Shown here in pieces: positions 42,794 through 51,811 of a stretch of 52,076 bases of DNA. Position numbers and translations under genes: made by a program. Source of the DNA: DATKZH01 sp035528065 (GTDB lineage Bacteria; Planctomycetota; Planctomycetia; Pirellulales; Thermoguttaceae); the NCBI GenBank assembly GCA_035528065.1, contig DATKZH010000253.1:1-52076 (forward strand). Direction: 5' to 3'. The notes under the pieces are model-generated. The model made no database searches and was not told the DNA's origin. It worked only from the letters and a program-made list of their open reading frames with translations. Positions within the stretch are counted from its first letter, which is position 1. The number at the start of each line of letters is the position of its first letter.

Positions 42794-44740
42794 ATGCTCG
42801 CCCAACTCTTCTCCTTTTTGTCGCTAGCCACTATCGCACTCGCCTCGTACGGGCTGGGGCGGCCGATCGTCCGCGCGCTGGGCGTGGGACAGGAGGACAG
42901 GCTCTCGACGGCCGTTTGGAGCCTCGCCACGGGGCTGATCGTGGCCGGGACGGCCCTGGCCGCGCTGGGTCTGGCAGGGCTCCTCTACGCGCCCTTGATC
43001 GGGGTCTTCTCGCTGACCGCAAGCTTCTGGGCCATCGGGCAGATCCTCTCCGAGGCGGGCAAGCCCACCGCCTCTGCCGAAGCATTGGTCGAGGGAGGCT
43101 CGGGGCGCCCTCGGCCACGTCCGTCCGACCCGTCCGATGAATTCGCCCGGACGCCTTGGGCCTCTCCGCCGAGGTGGCTCCGCCGCGGCGTCTTGTTGCT
43201 GGCCGGCCTGGCGTGTCTGGGCTCGCTCGTGTCGGCGATGGCCCCGCCCACGGCCGGCGATGCGCTCTGCTATCACCTCGAGCTGCCCAAGACGTTCCTG
43301 GCCGATCACGCCATCCGGTATCTGCCCTACAGCGAAAATTCGACGTATCCGCTTCTGACCGAGATGTGGTACCTCTGGGGGCTTGCGATCGATGGGGGCG
43401 TGGCCGCCCAGTTGGTGCACTGGGGCCTGGGCGTGCTGCTGGGGCTGGCGACCGTCGTGCTGGCCACGCCGGTGGTCGGGCGCCCCTGGGCGTGGATCGC
43501 CGGGGCGCTGGTCGTGTTGGTCCCTGGGGTGAACAACCAGATGACCGCCCCGCTGAACGACGTCGCCCTGGCCCTGCTCACCACGGCCGCCGTGGCCGCC
43601 TGGTGGCGCGTCGTCGTCGCGGGCGAGAGTCGCCGCTGGTTCGTCCTCGCGGGGCTGGCCGCCGGCGGGGCCCTGGGCACGAAGTACCTGGCCATGTTGT
43701 TCCTCGCCGCCCTGGCGATTCCCTCCGCGTGGGCCTTCTGCCGCCACGCGCACCGGCGCAGAGTCCTGCTCGAAGGTGTCGCGATCGTCGCCGTGGTGGC
43801 GGCCAGCGTCGCCGGGCCGTGGTACGTCCGGGCCGCCTGGCATCGCGGAAATCCGGTCTATCCGTTCCTGAGCGAGGTTTTTGGGAGCGACCCCGGCACA
43901 ACCGAAGAGCACGAGACGCTGCCGGAGAGCAAATCCCCGTTGGGCCGAAGTCTCGCGGGGGCCCTTTCGGCCCCGTGGCACGTGACCATGCAGCCCGAGC
44001 GGTTCGGCGGGCGCGGGCATCAGCTCGGCGTGATCTGGTTGGCGGCCGTGCCGGGCGTGCTCTTCACCCGGCGGCTCCGCGGCCTGGGCGTGCTCGCGGG
44101 CGTGGGCCTGGCCTACTGCGTGCTCTGGTACCTGCTGCGGCAGAACGTGCGGTTCCTGCTGCCGGCGGTGCCGCTCGCGGCCGTGGTGGCCGTGTGGGTG
44201 TGGATCGAGATGCGTCGCTTCCCCGCGCTCCCCCGATGGCTCGCCGGCGCGACGTTCGCCGCGGCCCTCGGCGCGTATGCCCTCATTCCGCTGGCCCGGG
44301 CTCGGGGGCAATTGCCCGTGGCGTTGGGATTGGAAAGCCGGGACGAATACCTCTTGCGGCACGAGCCCACCTGGCAGGCGGCCGAGGTGATGAACCAGTG
44401 GTTCGGCCCCAACGCCCATCTGCTCAGCCAGGACTATCGGGCGTTCGACTTCGAGTGCCGGGTGACGCGGGAGAACGTCTATCGCCGCCGCACCGGGTAC
44501 GACCGCACGATCGCCGACCCGGCCGACCTCAGCCGCACGCTGCGCCGCGCCGGTTTCACCCACCTTCTTCTGGCCGAAAACCTCACCGACCGCGGTGCCC
44601 AATACGACCCCACGCTTGCCCGGCTCGCCGAAGCCCAATGGTCCACCCCCGCGGGCGACGCGCTCCTGCCCCTCGTCGACTACCGCTTCCCCGACCCCGA
44701 CGGCGGCCTGCGCCGCTACCGCCTGGTGATGCTTCGCTGA
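42794..44740 (+). CDS. GT39/ArnT-like polytopic glycosyltransferase
   Basis: A 648-aa membrane protein with about twelve hydrophobic segments. After an N-terminal multi-helix block comes MAPPTAGDALCYHLELPKTFL, the DALCYHL region corresponding to the catalytic loop of GT39/PMT enzymes, then RYLPYSENSTYPLLTEMWYLWGL. The C-terminal about 120 residues are soluble. These enzymes move sugars from polyprenyl-phosphate donors to acceptors on the outer face of the inner membrane. No ribosome site is seen before ATG 42794, where a degenerate CTCAA repeat sits instead. It ends the glycan cluster. Confidence 0.85.
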   Translation: MLAQLFSFLSLATIALASYGLGRPIVRALGVGQEDRLSTAVWSLATGLIVAGTALAALGLAGLLYAPLIGVFSLTASFWAIGQILSEAGKPTASAEALVEGGSGRPRPRPSDPSDEFARTPWASPPRWLRRGVLLLAGLACLGSLVSAMAPPTAGDALCYHLELPKTFLADHAIRYLPYSENSTYPLLTEMWYLWGLAIDGGVAAQLVHWGLGVLLGLATVVLATPVVGRPWAWIAGALVVLVPGVNNQMTAPLNDVALALLTTAAVAAWWRVVVAGESRRWFVLAGLAAGGALGTKYLAMLFLAALAIPSAWAFCRHAHRRRVLLEGVAIVAVVAASVAGPWYVRAAWHRGNPVYPFLSEVFGSDPGTTEEHETLPESKSPLGRSLAGALSAPWHVTMQPERFGGRGHQLGVIWLAAVPGVLFTRRLRGLGVLAGVGLAYCVLWYLLRQNVRFLLPAVPLAAVVAVWVWIEMRRFPALPRWLAGATFAAALGAYALIPLARARGQLPVALGLESRDEYLLRHEPTWQAAEVMNQWFGPNAHLLSQDYRAFDFECRVTRENVYRRRTGYDRTIADPADLSRTLRRAGFTHLLLAENLTDRGAQYDPTLARLAEAQWSTPAGDALLPLVDYRFPDPDGGLRRYRLVMLR

Positions 44741-45156
44741 CCGCCGGGCGAGGGCGCGGAACGAGGGGGTTGGGAAGGGCTCTCGCCAAGGCGCAAAGAC
44801 GCAAAGAAAAGGAAGTGGGTTTGTCACGAGCGGCGTTTATTGAGTCCCGCACAGTCAATCGCCCGTCACTCCAGGTCCCAAACCCAGGGGTTGCAACCCC
44901 TGGGCTTCGAGCGCGTTCCATGCTCAATCCAGGACTCAATTAGCTCTCCTTTGCGCCTTGGCGCCTTTGCGAGAGCGCTTCCCCCCGACCGTTCCCATGC
45001 TGCTTCGCGCCTTTGCGAGAGTTCCCGAAAGATCCGCCTGATCGCACGCCGCGGCTGGCATTGCGTCGCTCTCGTCGTGTATAACTTGGGGGTCGTAGCG
45101 CGAATTGCGCTCGCGGCGTGGGCGGATCTCGGAATGGGACGCGAGGGGGACGGGCC
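44741..45156. other. Repeat-filled gap of 416 bases
   Basis: No gene was seen. The gap holds a forward R1 unit at 44779-44806, a reverse R1 unit at 44948-44978, a partial reverse unit near 45004-45024, and the perfect 22-base palindrome CCCAGGGGTTGCAACCCCTG(GG) at 44883-44904. Confidence 0.8.
44779..44978. repeat. R1 inverted pair enclosing a perfect palindrome
   Basis: CTCTCGCCAAGGCGCAAAGA on the left and CCTTTGCGCCTTGGCGCCTT on the right, with a loop of about 140 bases. The 22-base palindrome at 44883-44904 sits in the loop. Confidence 0.85.
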
Positions 45157-46368
45157 ATGGCCAAGACGGTTGCCTTGCTGGGGGCCTTGGATACGAAGGG
45201 CGCCGAGTACGGGTTCGTGAAGGCGTGCATCGAGGCGCGGGGGCATAAGACGCTCTTGATCGACGTGGGCGTGCTGGGGGCGCCGGGGGTGGAGCCGGAC
45301 GTGACGCGGCGGGAGGTGGCCGAGGCGGCGGGGGTGGACCTGGACGAGCTGGTCCGGAAGAAGGACCGCGGCGAGGCCGTGGCGGCGATGGCCCGGGGCG
45401 CGGAGTCGCTTGTGCCGAAGCTTTTTGCCGAGGGCCGGTTCGACGGGATCATGGCCCTGGGCGGGGGCGGCGGGACGTCGGTCGCCTGCGGGGCGATGCG
45501 GACGCTGCCGCTGGGCGTGCCCAAGGTGATGGTCTCCACGGTGGCCGGCACCGACGTATCGGGCTACGTGGGCGTGAAGGACATCATCATGGTGCCCAGC
45601 ATCGTCGACGTGGCCGGCGTGAACCGCATCAGCCGCGAGGTCTTCGCCAGAGCCGCCGGTGCGATCTGCGGGATGCTCGAGACCGACGTGCCGCCGGGCG
45701 AGGATAGGCCGCTGGTGGCCGCGTCGATGTTCGGCAATACGACCCCCTGCGTCGAAGCCGCCAAGGCGATCGTCGAGGAGGCCGGGTACGAGGTGCTCGT
45801 GTTCCACGCCACCGGCACGGGCGGGCGGACCATGGAGAGCCTGATCGAGGCGGGGCTGATCGCGGGCGTATTGGACATCACGACGACGGAATGGGCCGAC
45901 GAGCTGATCGGCGGTGTGCTGGCCGCGGGGCCCAAGCGCCTGGAAGCGGCCGCCCGACGCGGCGTGCCGGCGATCGTCACCCCGGCGTGTCTGGACATGG
46001 TCAACTTCTGGGCGCCCCAGACCGTGCCCCGCGAGTTCGAGGGCCGCAAGTTCTACCGGCACAACCCGAACATCACCCTGATGCGAACCACGCCCGACGA
46101 GTGCCGCAAGCTGGGCGAGATCCTCGCCGAGAAGCTGAACCTGAGCACGGGCCCGGTGACGGTGCTGATCCCGCTCGGCGGGGTGAGCATGATCGACGCT
46201 CCCGAAGGGCCGTTCTGGTGGCCGGAGGCGAACCGGGCGCTGTTCGATGCGCTCAAGGGCAAGCTGCGGCCGGAGATCCCGGTGATCGAGATGGAGTGTA
46301 ACGTCAACGATCCCGAGTTCGCCCGGCGGTGTGCGGAGGTCCTGCTGGAAAGCATGAGGTCGGACTGA
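45157..46368 (+). CDS. Tm-1-like ATP-binding domain protein (UPF0261)
   Basis: A 403-aa protein starting at ATG 45157 (MAKTVALLGALDTKGAEYGF). The N-terminal DTKG segment, FDGIMALGGGGGTSVACGAM, MVSTVAGTDVSGYVGVKDI, MFGNTTPCVEAAKAIVEEAGYEVLVFHATGTGGR and the C-terminal LIPLGGVSMIDAPEGPFWWPE are hallmarks of UPF0261. The plant Tm-1 antiviral protein joins this domain to a TIM-barrel domain in one chain. In bacteria the two are usually adjacent genes. Here the partner is at 47320, about 950 bases on, with a GxxExxY gene and repeats between. The biochemical function is not established, and nucleotide binding is expected. Confidence 0.9.
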   Translation: MAKTVALLGALDTKGAEYGFVKACIEARGHKTLLIDVGVLGAPGVEPDVTRREVAEAAGVDLDELVRKKDRGEAVAAMARGAESLVPKLFAEGRFDGIMALGGGGGTSVACGAMRTLPLGVPKVMVSTVAGTDVSGYVGVKDIIMVPSIVDVAGVNRISREVFARAAGAICGMLETDVPPGEDRPLVAASMFGNTTPCVEAAKAIVEEAGYEVLVFHATGTGGRTMESLIEAGLIAGVLDITTTEWADELIGGVLAAGPKRLEAAARRGVPAIVTPACLDMVNFWAPQTVPREFEGRKFYRHNPNITLMRTTPDECRKLGEILAEKLNLSTGPVTVLIPLGGVSMIDAPEGPFWWPEANRALFDALKGKLRPEIPVIEMECNVNDPEFARRCAEVLLESMRSD

Positions 46369-46393
46369 GTGGCAGATCCATGGGGAGGAAGGG

Positions 46394-46605
46394 CTCTCGC
46401 AAAGACGCGAAGACGCAAAGGAAGGAAGAAGAGAGAGAAGGAGACACAGTCTCGTTGACCAGTTCGCCAACCGAGGGTGACAATGCAGGGAGCAAGGAGG
46501 GCGTCTCGCGAAGCGGCAAAGGGAATGAAGTGCATTCACCGGGACCGGCGCCAGAGTCCGTGGTCTTGTCTATCTCTTTCCTTTGCGTCTTCGCGTCTTT
46601 GCGAG
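46394..46605. repeat. R1 inverted pair left of the GxxExxY gene
   Basis: The forward unit CTCTCGCAAAGACGCGAAGA lies at 46394-46421 and the reverse unit CCTTTGCGTCTTCGCGTCTT at 46580-46605. A degenerate forward unit lies in the loop near 46502-46522. Confidence 0.85.
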
Positions 46606-46655
46606 GGGCTTCATTGACTTGATTTGCCCAATCCCGCTGCGAGGGGCATTCCGGC

Positions 46656-47042
46656 ATGCCAACCGAAAACGAGATCGCCAAAGAGGTCGTCGACGCGGCG
46701 TTTCAGATCCACACGCGGCTTGGGCCGGGGCTGCTGGAGACGGTTTACAGGGTGGTTCTTGCCCATGAGCTGAAGAAGCGCGGACTGCAAGTGGCAAGGG
46801 AAGTGCCGGTTCGGATCGAGTACGACGGGATCACGTTCGAGGAAGGGTTTCGGGCCGACCTGATCGTCGAGGAGAAGCTGATCGTGGAGGTGAAGACCGT
46901 GGAAAAGCTCCACCCCGCTCACAAGAAGCAGTTGCTGACCTACCTGCGCTTGACGGACATGCGTCTGGGCCTCTTGATCAACTTCGCCGAAGCACTCATC
47001 CGCGACGGAATCACGCGCGTCGTCAACAGGCTCGAAGAATAG
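46656..47042 (+). CDS. GxxExxY family protein
   Basis: A 128-aa protein starting at ATG 46656. It has the name-giving motif LGPGLLETVYR, with helix QIHTRLGP before it, then REVPVRIEYDGI, EGFRADLIVEEKLIVEVKTVEKL and LLTYLRLTDMRLGLLINF. The D-x(8-12)-E-V-K pattern is that of a PD-(D/E)XK nuclease-like fold, and nuclease activity is inferred. The family is very common in planctomycetes and related phyla and has no settled role. R1 repeats stand on both sides within 60 bases, and the gene splits the Tm-1/TIM-barrel pair, which suggests a mobile cassette. Confidence 0.92.
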   Translation: MPTENEIAKEVVDAAFQIHTRLGPGLLETVYRVVLAHELKKRGLQVAREVPVRIEYDGITFEEGFRADLIVEEKLIVEVKTVEKLHPAHKKQLLTYLRLTDMRLGLLINFAEALIRDGITRVVNRLEE

Positions 47043-47052
47043 CGGAGGAATG

Positions 47053-47278
47053 ACTCTCGCCGAGACGCGAAGACGCGGAGGAGGATCGGGAGAGAAGGAC
47101 TCTCGCAAAGACGCGAAGACGCAAAGGATGGGAAATGAAGTCAAGTGATCGGCACCGACGCCATCGTCCAGGTTCTTCTTCCTCCTCTTCTCTCTTTGCG
47201 TCTTTGCGTCTTTGCGAGAGTCCTTCCTGCCCCGATTGCTCCACTCTCTTCACGAGTTCGCGGCTTTGCGAGAGTCTT
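47053..47278. repeat. R1 cluster right of the GxxExxY gene
   Basis: Two forward units (47053-47081, and 47097-47127 beginning GGACTCTCGCAAAGACGCGA) are followed by a reverse unit at 47193-47223 and a partial reverse unit near 47258-47278. No gene was seen among them. Confidence 0.85.
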
Positions 47279-47319
47279 TCGCCAACCTAACCAGACAACG
47301 TTTCCAGACGGAGATCCCC

Positions 47320-48150
47320 ATGACCCAATCACGAACGGAGATCCTCAAACGATTCCGCGACAAGATCGCCCAGGGCAAGCCGATCATCGGCGGCGGGGCG
47401 GGGACGGGCATCAGCGCCAAGTTCGAGGAGGCCGGCGGCGTCGACCTGATCGTGATCTACAACTCGGGCCGCTTCCGCATGGCCGGGCACGGCTCGCTGG
47501 CCGGGCTTCTGCCCTACGGCGACGCCAACGCGATCGTGATCGAGATGGCCGCCGAGGTGCTGCCCGTGGTGAAGAAGACGCCCGTGCTGGCCGGCGTCTG
47601 CGGCACCGATCCGATGCGGCTGATGGACCGCTTCCTGGTCCAGGTGCAACAGACGGGGTTTGCCGGCGTGCAGAATTTTCCCACGGTCGGCTTGTTCGAC
47701 GGCTCGTTCCGGTCCAACCTGGAGGAGACGAACATGGGCTACGGGCGGGAGGTCGACATGATCCACCTGGCCCACCGGATGGATCTCTTGACCACCCCCT
47801 ACGTGTTCAACGCGGACGAAGCCCGGCGCATGGCCGAGGCGGGGGCCGACGTCATCGTCGCCCACATGGGCCTCACGACCAAGGGCGCGATCGGGGCGAA
47901 GACGGCCATGACGCTCGCCGGGTGTGTGCCCTTGATCGACGACATCGCGGCGGCGGCCAAGGCCGTGCGCGACGACGTGATCATCCTCTGCCACGGCGGC
48001 CCGATCGCCGAGCCGGACGATGCCCAGTTCATCCTCCAGCGCTGCCCGGCCGTCGACGGATTCTACGGGGCAAGCTCCATGGAGCGCCTGCCCACCGAGC
48101 GGGCGATCCGAGAGCAGACCGAGCGGTTTACGCGGATCGGGCGGAAGTGA
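47320..48150 (+). CDS. TIM-barrel phosphoenolpyruvate hydrolase family protein
   Basis: A 276-aa TIM barrel starting at ATG 47320 (MTQSRTEILKRFRDKIAQGK). It matches the TIM-barrel signal-transduction family found as the C-terminal half of plant Tm-1: IIGGGAGTGISAKFEEAGGVDLIVIYNSGRFRMAGHGSLAGL, VCGTDPMRLMDRFL, TGFAGVQNFPTVGLFDG and the late VDGFYGASSMERLPTE. The automatic name 'phosphoenolpyruvate hydrolase' comes from fold similarity and is not proof of activity. Its natural partner is the UPF0261 gene at 45157. Confidence 0.9.
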   Translation: MTQSRTEILKRFRDKIAQGKPIIGGGAGTGISAKFEEAGGVDLIVIYNSGRFRMAGHGSLAGLLPYGDANAIVIEMAAEVLPVVKKTPVLAGVCGTDPMRLMDRFLVQVQQTGFAGVQNFPTVGLFDGSFRSNLEETNMGYGREVDMIHLAHRMDLLTTPYVFNADEARRMAEAGADVIVAHMGLTTKGAIGAKTAMTLAGCVPLIDDIAAAAKAVRDDVIILCHGGPIAEPDDAQFILQRCPAVDGFYGASSMERLPTERAIREQTERFTRIGRK

Positions 48151-48154
48151 TAAT

Positions 48155-48421
48155 GACTCTCGCCAAGGCGCGAAACGCGGAGAGCGAGGCGGGTGGGAAG
48201 GACTCTCGCAAAGGCGCAAAGACGCAAAGGAAAGAAGGAAAGAAGGAGAGAAGAAGAGAAGAAGAGAAGAAGAGAAGAAGAGAAGAAGAGAAGGAGAGAA
48301 GGAGAGAAGGAGAGAAGGAGAGAAGGAGAGAAGGAGAGAAGGAGAGAAGAGCGCGCACTTGGGCGCCGCTCGTGACAGACTCGCTTCCTTTCCTTCGCGT
48401 CTTTGCGGCTTTGCGAGAGCC
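48155..48421. repeat. R1 inverted pair with an 8-base tandem repeat in the loop
   Basis: A partial forward unit lies at 48155-48180, a full forward unit at 48200-48230 and a reverse unit at 48392-48421. The loop is largely made of the purine-only tandem repeat at 48248-48351. Confidence 0.88.
48248..48351. repeat. Tandem repeat, 13 copies of GAGAAG(A/G)A
   Basis: Five copies of GAGAAGAA are followed by seven of GAGAAGGA and one imperfect GAGAAGAG, 8 bases each. It lies about 110 bases before the ATG at 48463, and such purine runs change length easily during replication. Confidence 0.92.
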
Positions 48422-48462
48422 CTTGATTGACTTCCCAACTTCCCCGAGGAGGACCAACTCCC

Positions 48463-51400
48463 ATGCGACATGCCATTTCGACGCTTGGATTCCTGCTGCT
48501 GCTTCTCGCCGCACTCGGCTTCGCCCGGGCGGATGACGTGCTGCTTCTGGTCGAGGAGGCGCCGGCCGACGGGCTGGTCGTGGCCCGGGTGGACCTGACC
48601 GGGGCGGTCCGCTGGGGCAAGCTCGGCGCCGTCGCCCCGGAAGGGATTCGTGCTTTCGCCGTGAATGGCGAGCAGCCGATCCCGTTTCAGTTCGTGCCCG
48701 ACGTCGACTACGACCCGCAGGAGCGAGTCGCCGGAACCGTGGTCCTGCGATTGCCCGAGGGGAGCGACGGCCGCTTGCGTCTGGCATTCGCATCCGCCGA
48801 GCCGAAGGGGCCGGAAGCCTGGGACGGGACGGTGACCACCCCGGCGTTCGTCGTGAAACATGACCCCAAGAAGCTGGGCGGGCTGCCGTCGAGCGTTACG
48901 TTTCCGGCGACGGGCAAGGTGTTCGACGGCTTCCGCTGGAACGACCGCGTGTACGACCGGGAGCAGGGATGGTTCGGCCTGTGCAATGATCCCGAGCCGA
49001 AACTGGAGCGGATTTCGAAGGGACCGCTGGCGACGGTGGTCCGCGTTCGGGCTCGCTACATGAAGTCGCCCGACGAAGCGCCGGCCTCCAAGCCCCAGGC
49101 GGTCTACGACTGGTACTACTTCTCCGACCGCCCGTTGGTGCACGTCCGGGCGGCGATGAGCCAGCAAGAGGCGTTCGCCTGGCCCGAGCATCATTTCCTG
49201 GAGCTGAACTATGCCCAGGAGGCCTTTCCCCGCTGGGCCGGCGGCGAGCCGCTCAAAGAGGGCGAGTTTGCGGTGACGAATAAGACCTTCGGGTTTCCCC
49301 AGTGGGGTGCCGTGGTCGACGGAAAGAACGCCATCGCCATGTTCGATTGCGGCCAGGCGCTGTTCTACGACGCCGGAGGCGGCACCTATCTCCACGCCCA
49401 CGGAAGCGCCGCCTGGTCGGGCTGGCGCGACCGGGAGCCGCAATACTCCGCGTGGCTGTGGATGGGGAGCGGCGACGATCCGGTTCCGGCGATCCGCGCC
49501 GCGGCGAGCCAGCGGGCGAAGAGCCCACGCGTCGCCGTCACCACGGACCAGGTCCGAGCCCGGATCGAAGCGGCACGCGGGCGACCGGACTGGCGGTGCG
49601 TTGCCGTTGCGGAAGCGCTGGAAGCCGCGGGACGCCTGGAGGAGGCCGCCCGGGCAGCCACCGGAGAGCTGCCGCCGAATTGGCGCGCGCTGGCCGCCGG
49701 CAAGTTGGGGGTGATTCTCGAAGGGGCCGAGGAGGGCATCCGACTGCTCAACCTGTTCGACTTGGCGAGCGGCCGGAAGCTGCTCGCGCCGCGGTCGCTC
49801 CCGTTGTTCACGTTGACGATGCGGGACGCCGAATCCAAGGAGGAGGTTCCCCTCAACGCCGATGAGGGATGGGGTGAGGTCGAACTGATCATGCCGCGCC
49901 CGAGGGGGCTTTGGCTCCGCTGGCAACGGCCCAAGGACGAACGCCTGGGCGATCTGAGCGTCCTGGTCAAGCTCACGCCGGACGACGATCGCGACGCGCT
50001 CCGTTGCTCCTTGACGGTGGAAAACCCGAGCGACCGTTGGAGCGTGTGGCGGATAGTGTTCCCCCAGGTCGCGGTGGCCGACCTGGGCCCGCAGGGTCGC
50101 GTCTTCTTCCCTCGCGGTGCGGGCGAAGTGCAACAGGGCCTCTGGCAGCGGGGCTTCCGCTTCTCCGGCAGGTATCCCAGCGGATGGACGAGCATGCAGA
50201 TGCTCGCCGCCTACCAGGAGGACGCGACCGCCGGGCTGTACGTCGCCATGCACGACCCGCTGGCGAGCGCGAAGGAGATCCGCGTCGAGAGCCGGCCGTC
50301 GGAGCAGGCCGTGGTGCTCTCGTTCGATCACCCCGCTCCGGACATGGGGGTCGCCGGCAACGACTTCGAGCTGAGCGGCCAGGCCGTCTTGCAGCTCTTG
50401 CGCGGCGACTGGTTCGACGCGGCGGTGACCTATCGCGACTTCGTGCGAAAGGAAGCCAAGTGGCATCCCAAGCTGACCGCGGAAGGGCGCGAAGATACGC
50501 CGCCGTGGATGCGGGAGCTCTCGTGCTGGGCGCTCGGGGGCGGGGCGCCCGGGGATTGCGTCGGGGCGGTCAAGGAGTTCCAGAAATCCATGGGCGTGCC
50601 GGTCGGGTTCCACTGGTACAACTGGCACCAGATTCCGTTCGACAACGACTATCCGCACTACTTCCCGACCAAGGAAGGCTTTGCCGACGCCGTGCGCGAC
50701 TTGCAGGCGTCGAACGTCTACGTGATGCCGTACATCAACGGCCGGCTCTGGGACACACGCGACCAAGGCATGGACGACTTCCAGTTTACGAGCGTCGCCC
50801 GGCCCGCGGCCACGAAGGACGAAGACGGCGAGCCCCACACCGAGATGTACGGGAGCAAGGAGTCGGACGGGAGCCGCGTCAAGCTGGCCGCCATGTGCCC
50901 GGCGACCGACGTGTGGCAGGGCAAGGTCCGCGAGATCGTGCTGCGGCTTTTCAACGAGTGCGGCGTGAAGGGCGTCTACATCGACCAGGTGGCGGCGGCG
51001 CAGCCGCGGCTCTGCTTCGACAAGTCGCACGGCCATCCGCTCGGCGGCGGTCACTGGTGGACCGAGTCCTACTGGGACCTGATGGAGCGTATCCACCAGG
51101 CCATGCCCGAGGACCGCATGCTGACCACCGAGTGCAACGCCGAAGCTTACGCCCACGTGTTCGACGGCTACCTCACCTGGCACTGGCAGTACGACGGCCA
51201 GGTGCCGGCGTTTCCGGCCGTCTACGGCGGGGCGATCCAGATGTTCGGTCGGGCGTATCGCGGCGGGCCGACCAAGGATCTCGCCCTGAGGATGAAGGCC
51301 GGCCAGCAGCTCGTCTACGGCGAGCAGATCGGCTGGATCGACCCCGGCGTGGTGAACGAAAAGGAAAACGCGGAGTTCCTCCGCCAGGTGGTGCGTTTGC

Positions 51401-51777
51401 GGCATCGGTTGCGCCGCTACTTCCACGCGGGTGAGATGGCCCGGCCGCCCAAGCTGGTGGGCGAGATTCCCAAGGTGACGGCCGACTGGCAGTGGAGCGG
51501 TGAGTGGCCGGTCACGACCGACGCGGTGATGAGCGGGGCCTGGGCACTACCGAAGGAGAAGCGGCTGGTGCTTTTGTTCGCCAACGTCGGCGACGCCGCG
51601 GTTACTGCCCGGCTCGATTTCGATGCCCAAGCCTACGGGCTGGAGGCCGAGAAGCTCCGTGTCGCCAAGCTCGCGGCCGAAGGGAGCGAGGAGTCGTTCA
51701 GCAGCCCGCCTGTCTTCCAGCGGGAGCTGACCTTCGCCCCGCGCACGTCATGGGCGTGGGAGCTGAAGACGGAGTGA
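48463..51777 (+). CDS. Large secreted protein, DUF6259-like, glycosidase-type fold
   Basis: A 1104-aa protein starting at ATG 48463, behind GAGGAGG. A signal peptide is clear (MRHAISTLGFLLLLLAALGFARA). The first about 600 residues are beta-rich. From about 660 a TIM-barrel-like domain follows: GVPVGFHWYNWHQIPFDNDY, VYVMPYINGRLWDTRDQ, CGVKGVYIDQVAAAQPRLC (a candidate catalytic Asp), DRMLTTECNAEAY. A C-terminal beta domain ends in RTSWAWELKTE. This fits the DUF6259 family, thought to contain glycoside hydrolases but not characterised to my knowledge. The substrate is unknown. The gene follows an unstable tandem repeat. Confidence 0.85.
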   Translation: MRHAISTLGFLLLLLAALGFARADDVLLLVEEAPADGLVVARVDLTGAVRWGKLGAVAPEGIRAFAVNGEQPIPFQFVPDVDYDPQERVAGTVVLRLPEGSDGRLRLAFASAEPKGPEAWDGTVTTPAFVVKHDPKKLGGLPSSVTFPATGKVFDGFRWNDRVYDREQGWFGLCNDPEPKLERISKGPLATVVRVRARYMKSPDEAPASKPQAVYDWYYFSDRPLVHVRAAMSQQEAFAWPEHHFLELNYAQEAFPRWAGGEPLKEGEFAVTNKTFGFPQWGAVVDGKNAIAMFDCGQALFYDAGGGTYLHAHGSAAWSGWRDREPQYSAWLWMGSGDDPVPAIRAAASQRAKSPRVAVTTDQVRARIEAARGRPDWRCVAVAEALEAAGRLEEAARAATGELPPNWRALAAGKLGVILEGAEEGIRLLNLFDLASGRKLLAPRSLPLFTLTMRDAESKEEVPLNADEGWGEVELIMPRPRGLWLRWQRPKDERLGDLSVLVKLTPDDDRDALRCSLTVENPSDRWSVWRIVFPQVAVADLGPQGRVFFPRGAGEVQQGLWQRGFRFSGRYPSGWTSMQMLAAYQEDATAGLYVAMHDPLASAKEIRVESRPSEQAVVLSFDHPAPDMGVAGNDFELSGQAVLQLLRGDWFDAAVTYRDFVRKEAKWHPKLTAEGREDTPPWMRELSCWALGGGAPGDCVGAVKEFQKSMGVPVGFHWYNWHQIPFDNDYPHYFPTKEGFADAVRDLQASNVYVMPYINGRLWDTRDQGMDDFQFTSVARPAATKDEDGEPHTEMYGSKESDGSRVKLAAMCPATDVWQGKVREIVLRLFNECGVKGVYIDQVAAAQPRLCFDKSHGHPLGGGHWWTESYWDLMERIHQAMPEDRMLTTECNAEAYAHVFDGYLTWHWQYDGQVPAFPAVYGGAIQMFGRAYRGGPTKDLALRMKAGQQLVYGEQIGWIDPGVVNEKENAEFLRQVVRLRHRLRRYFHAGEMARPPKLVGEIPKVTADWQWSGEWPVTTDAVMSGAWALPKEKRLVLLFANVGDAAVTARLDFDAQAYGLEAEKLRVAKLAAEGSEESFSSPPVFQRELTFAPRTSWAWELKTE

Positions 51778-51811
51778 CCGCGGTGCGCCCGATCGGTCAG
51801 GCCCGTCTCGC

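Noticed and set aside
46394..48421. Possible CRISPR array from many similar 28-31 base units
   Set aside because: Units occur in both orientations, spacing is irregular (16 to over 200 bases), genes lie between them, and no cas gene is present.
47329..51426. Very long minus-strand open frame opposite the TIM-barrel and DUF6259-like genes
   Set aside because: It is a mirror of high-GC coding on the plus strand, runs through the tandem repeat, and its translation has no recognisable domain.
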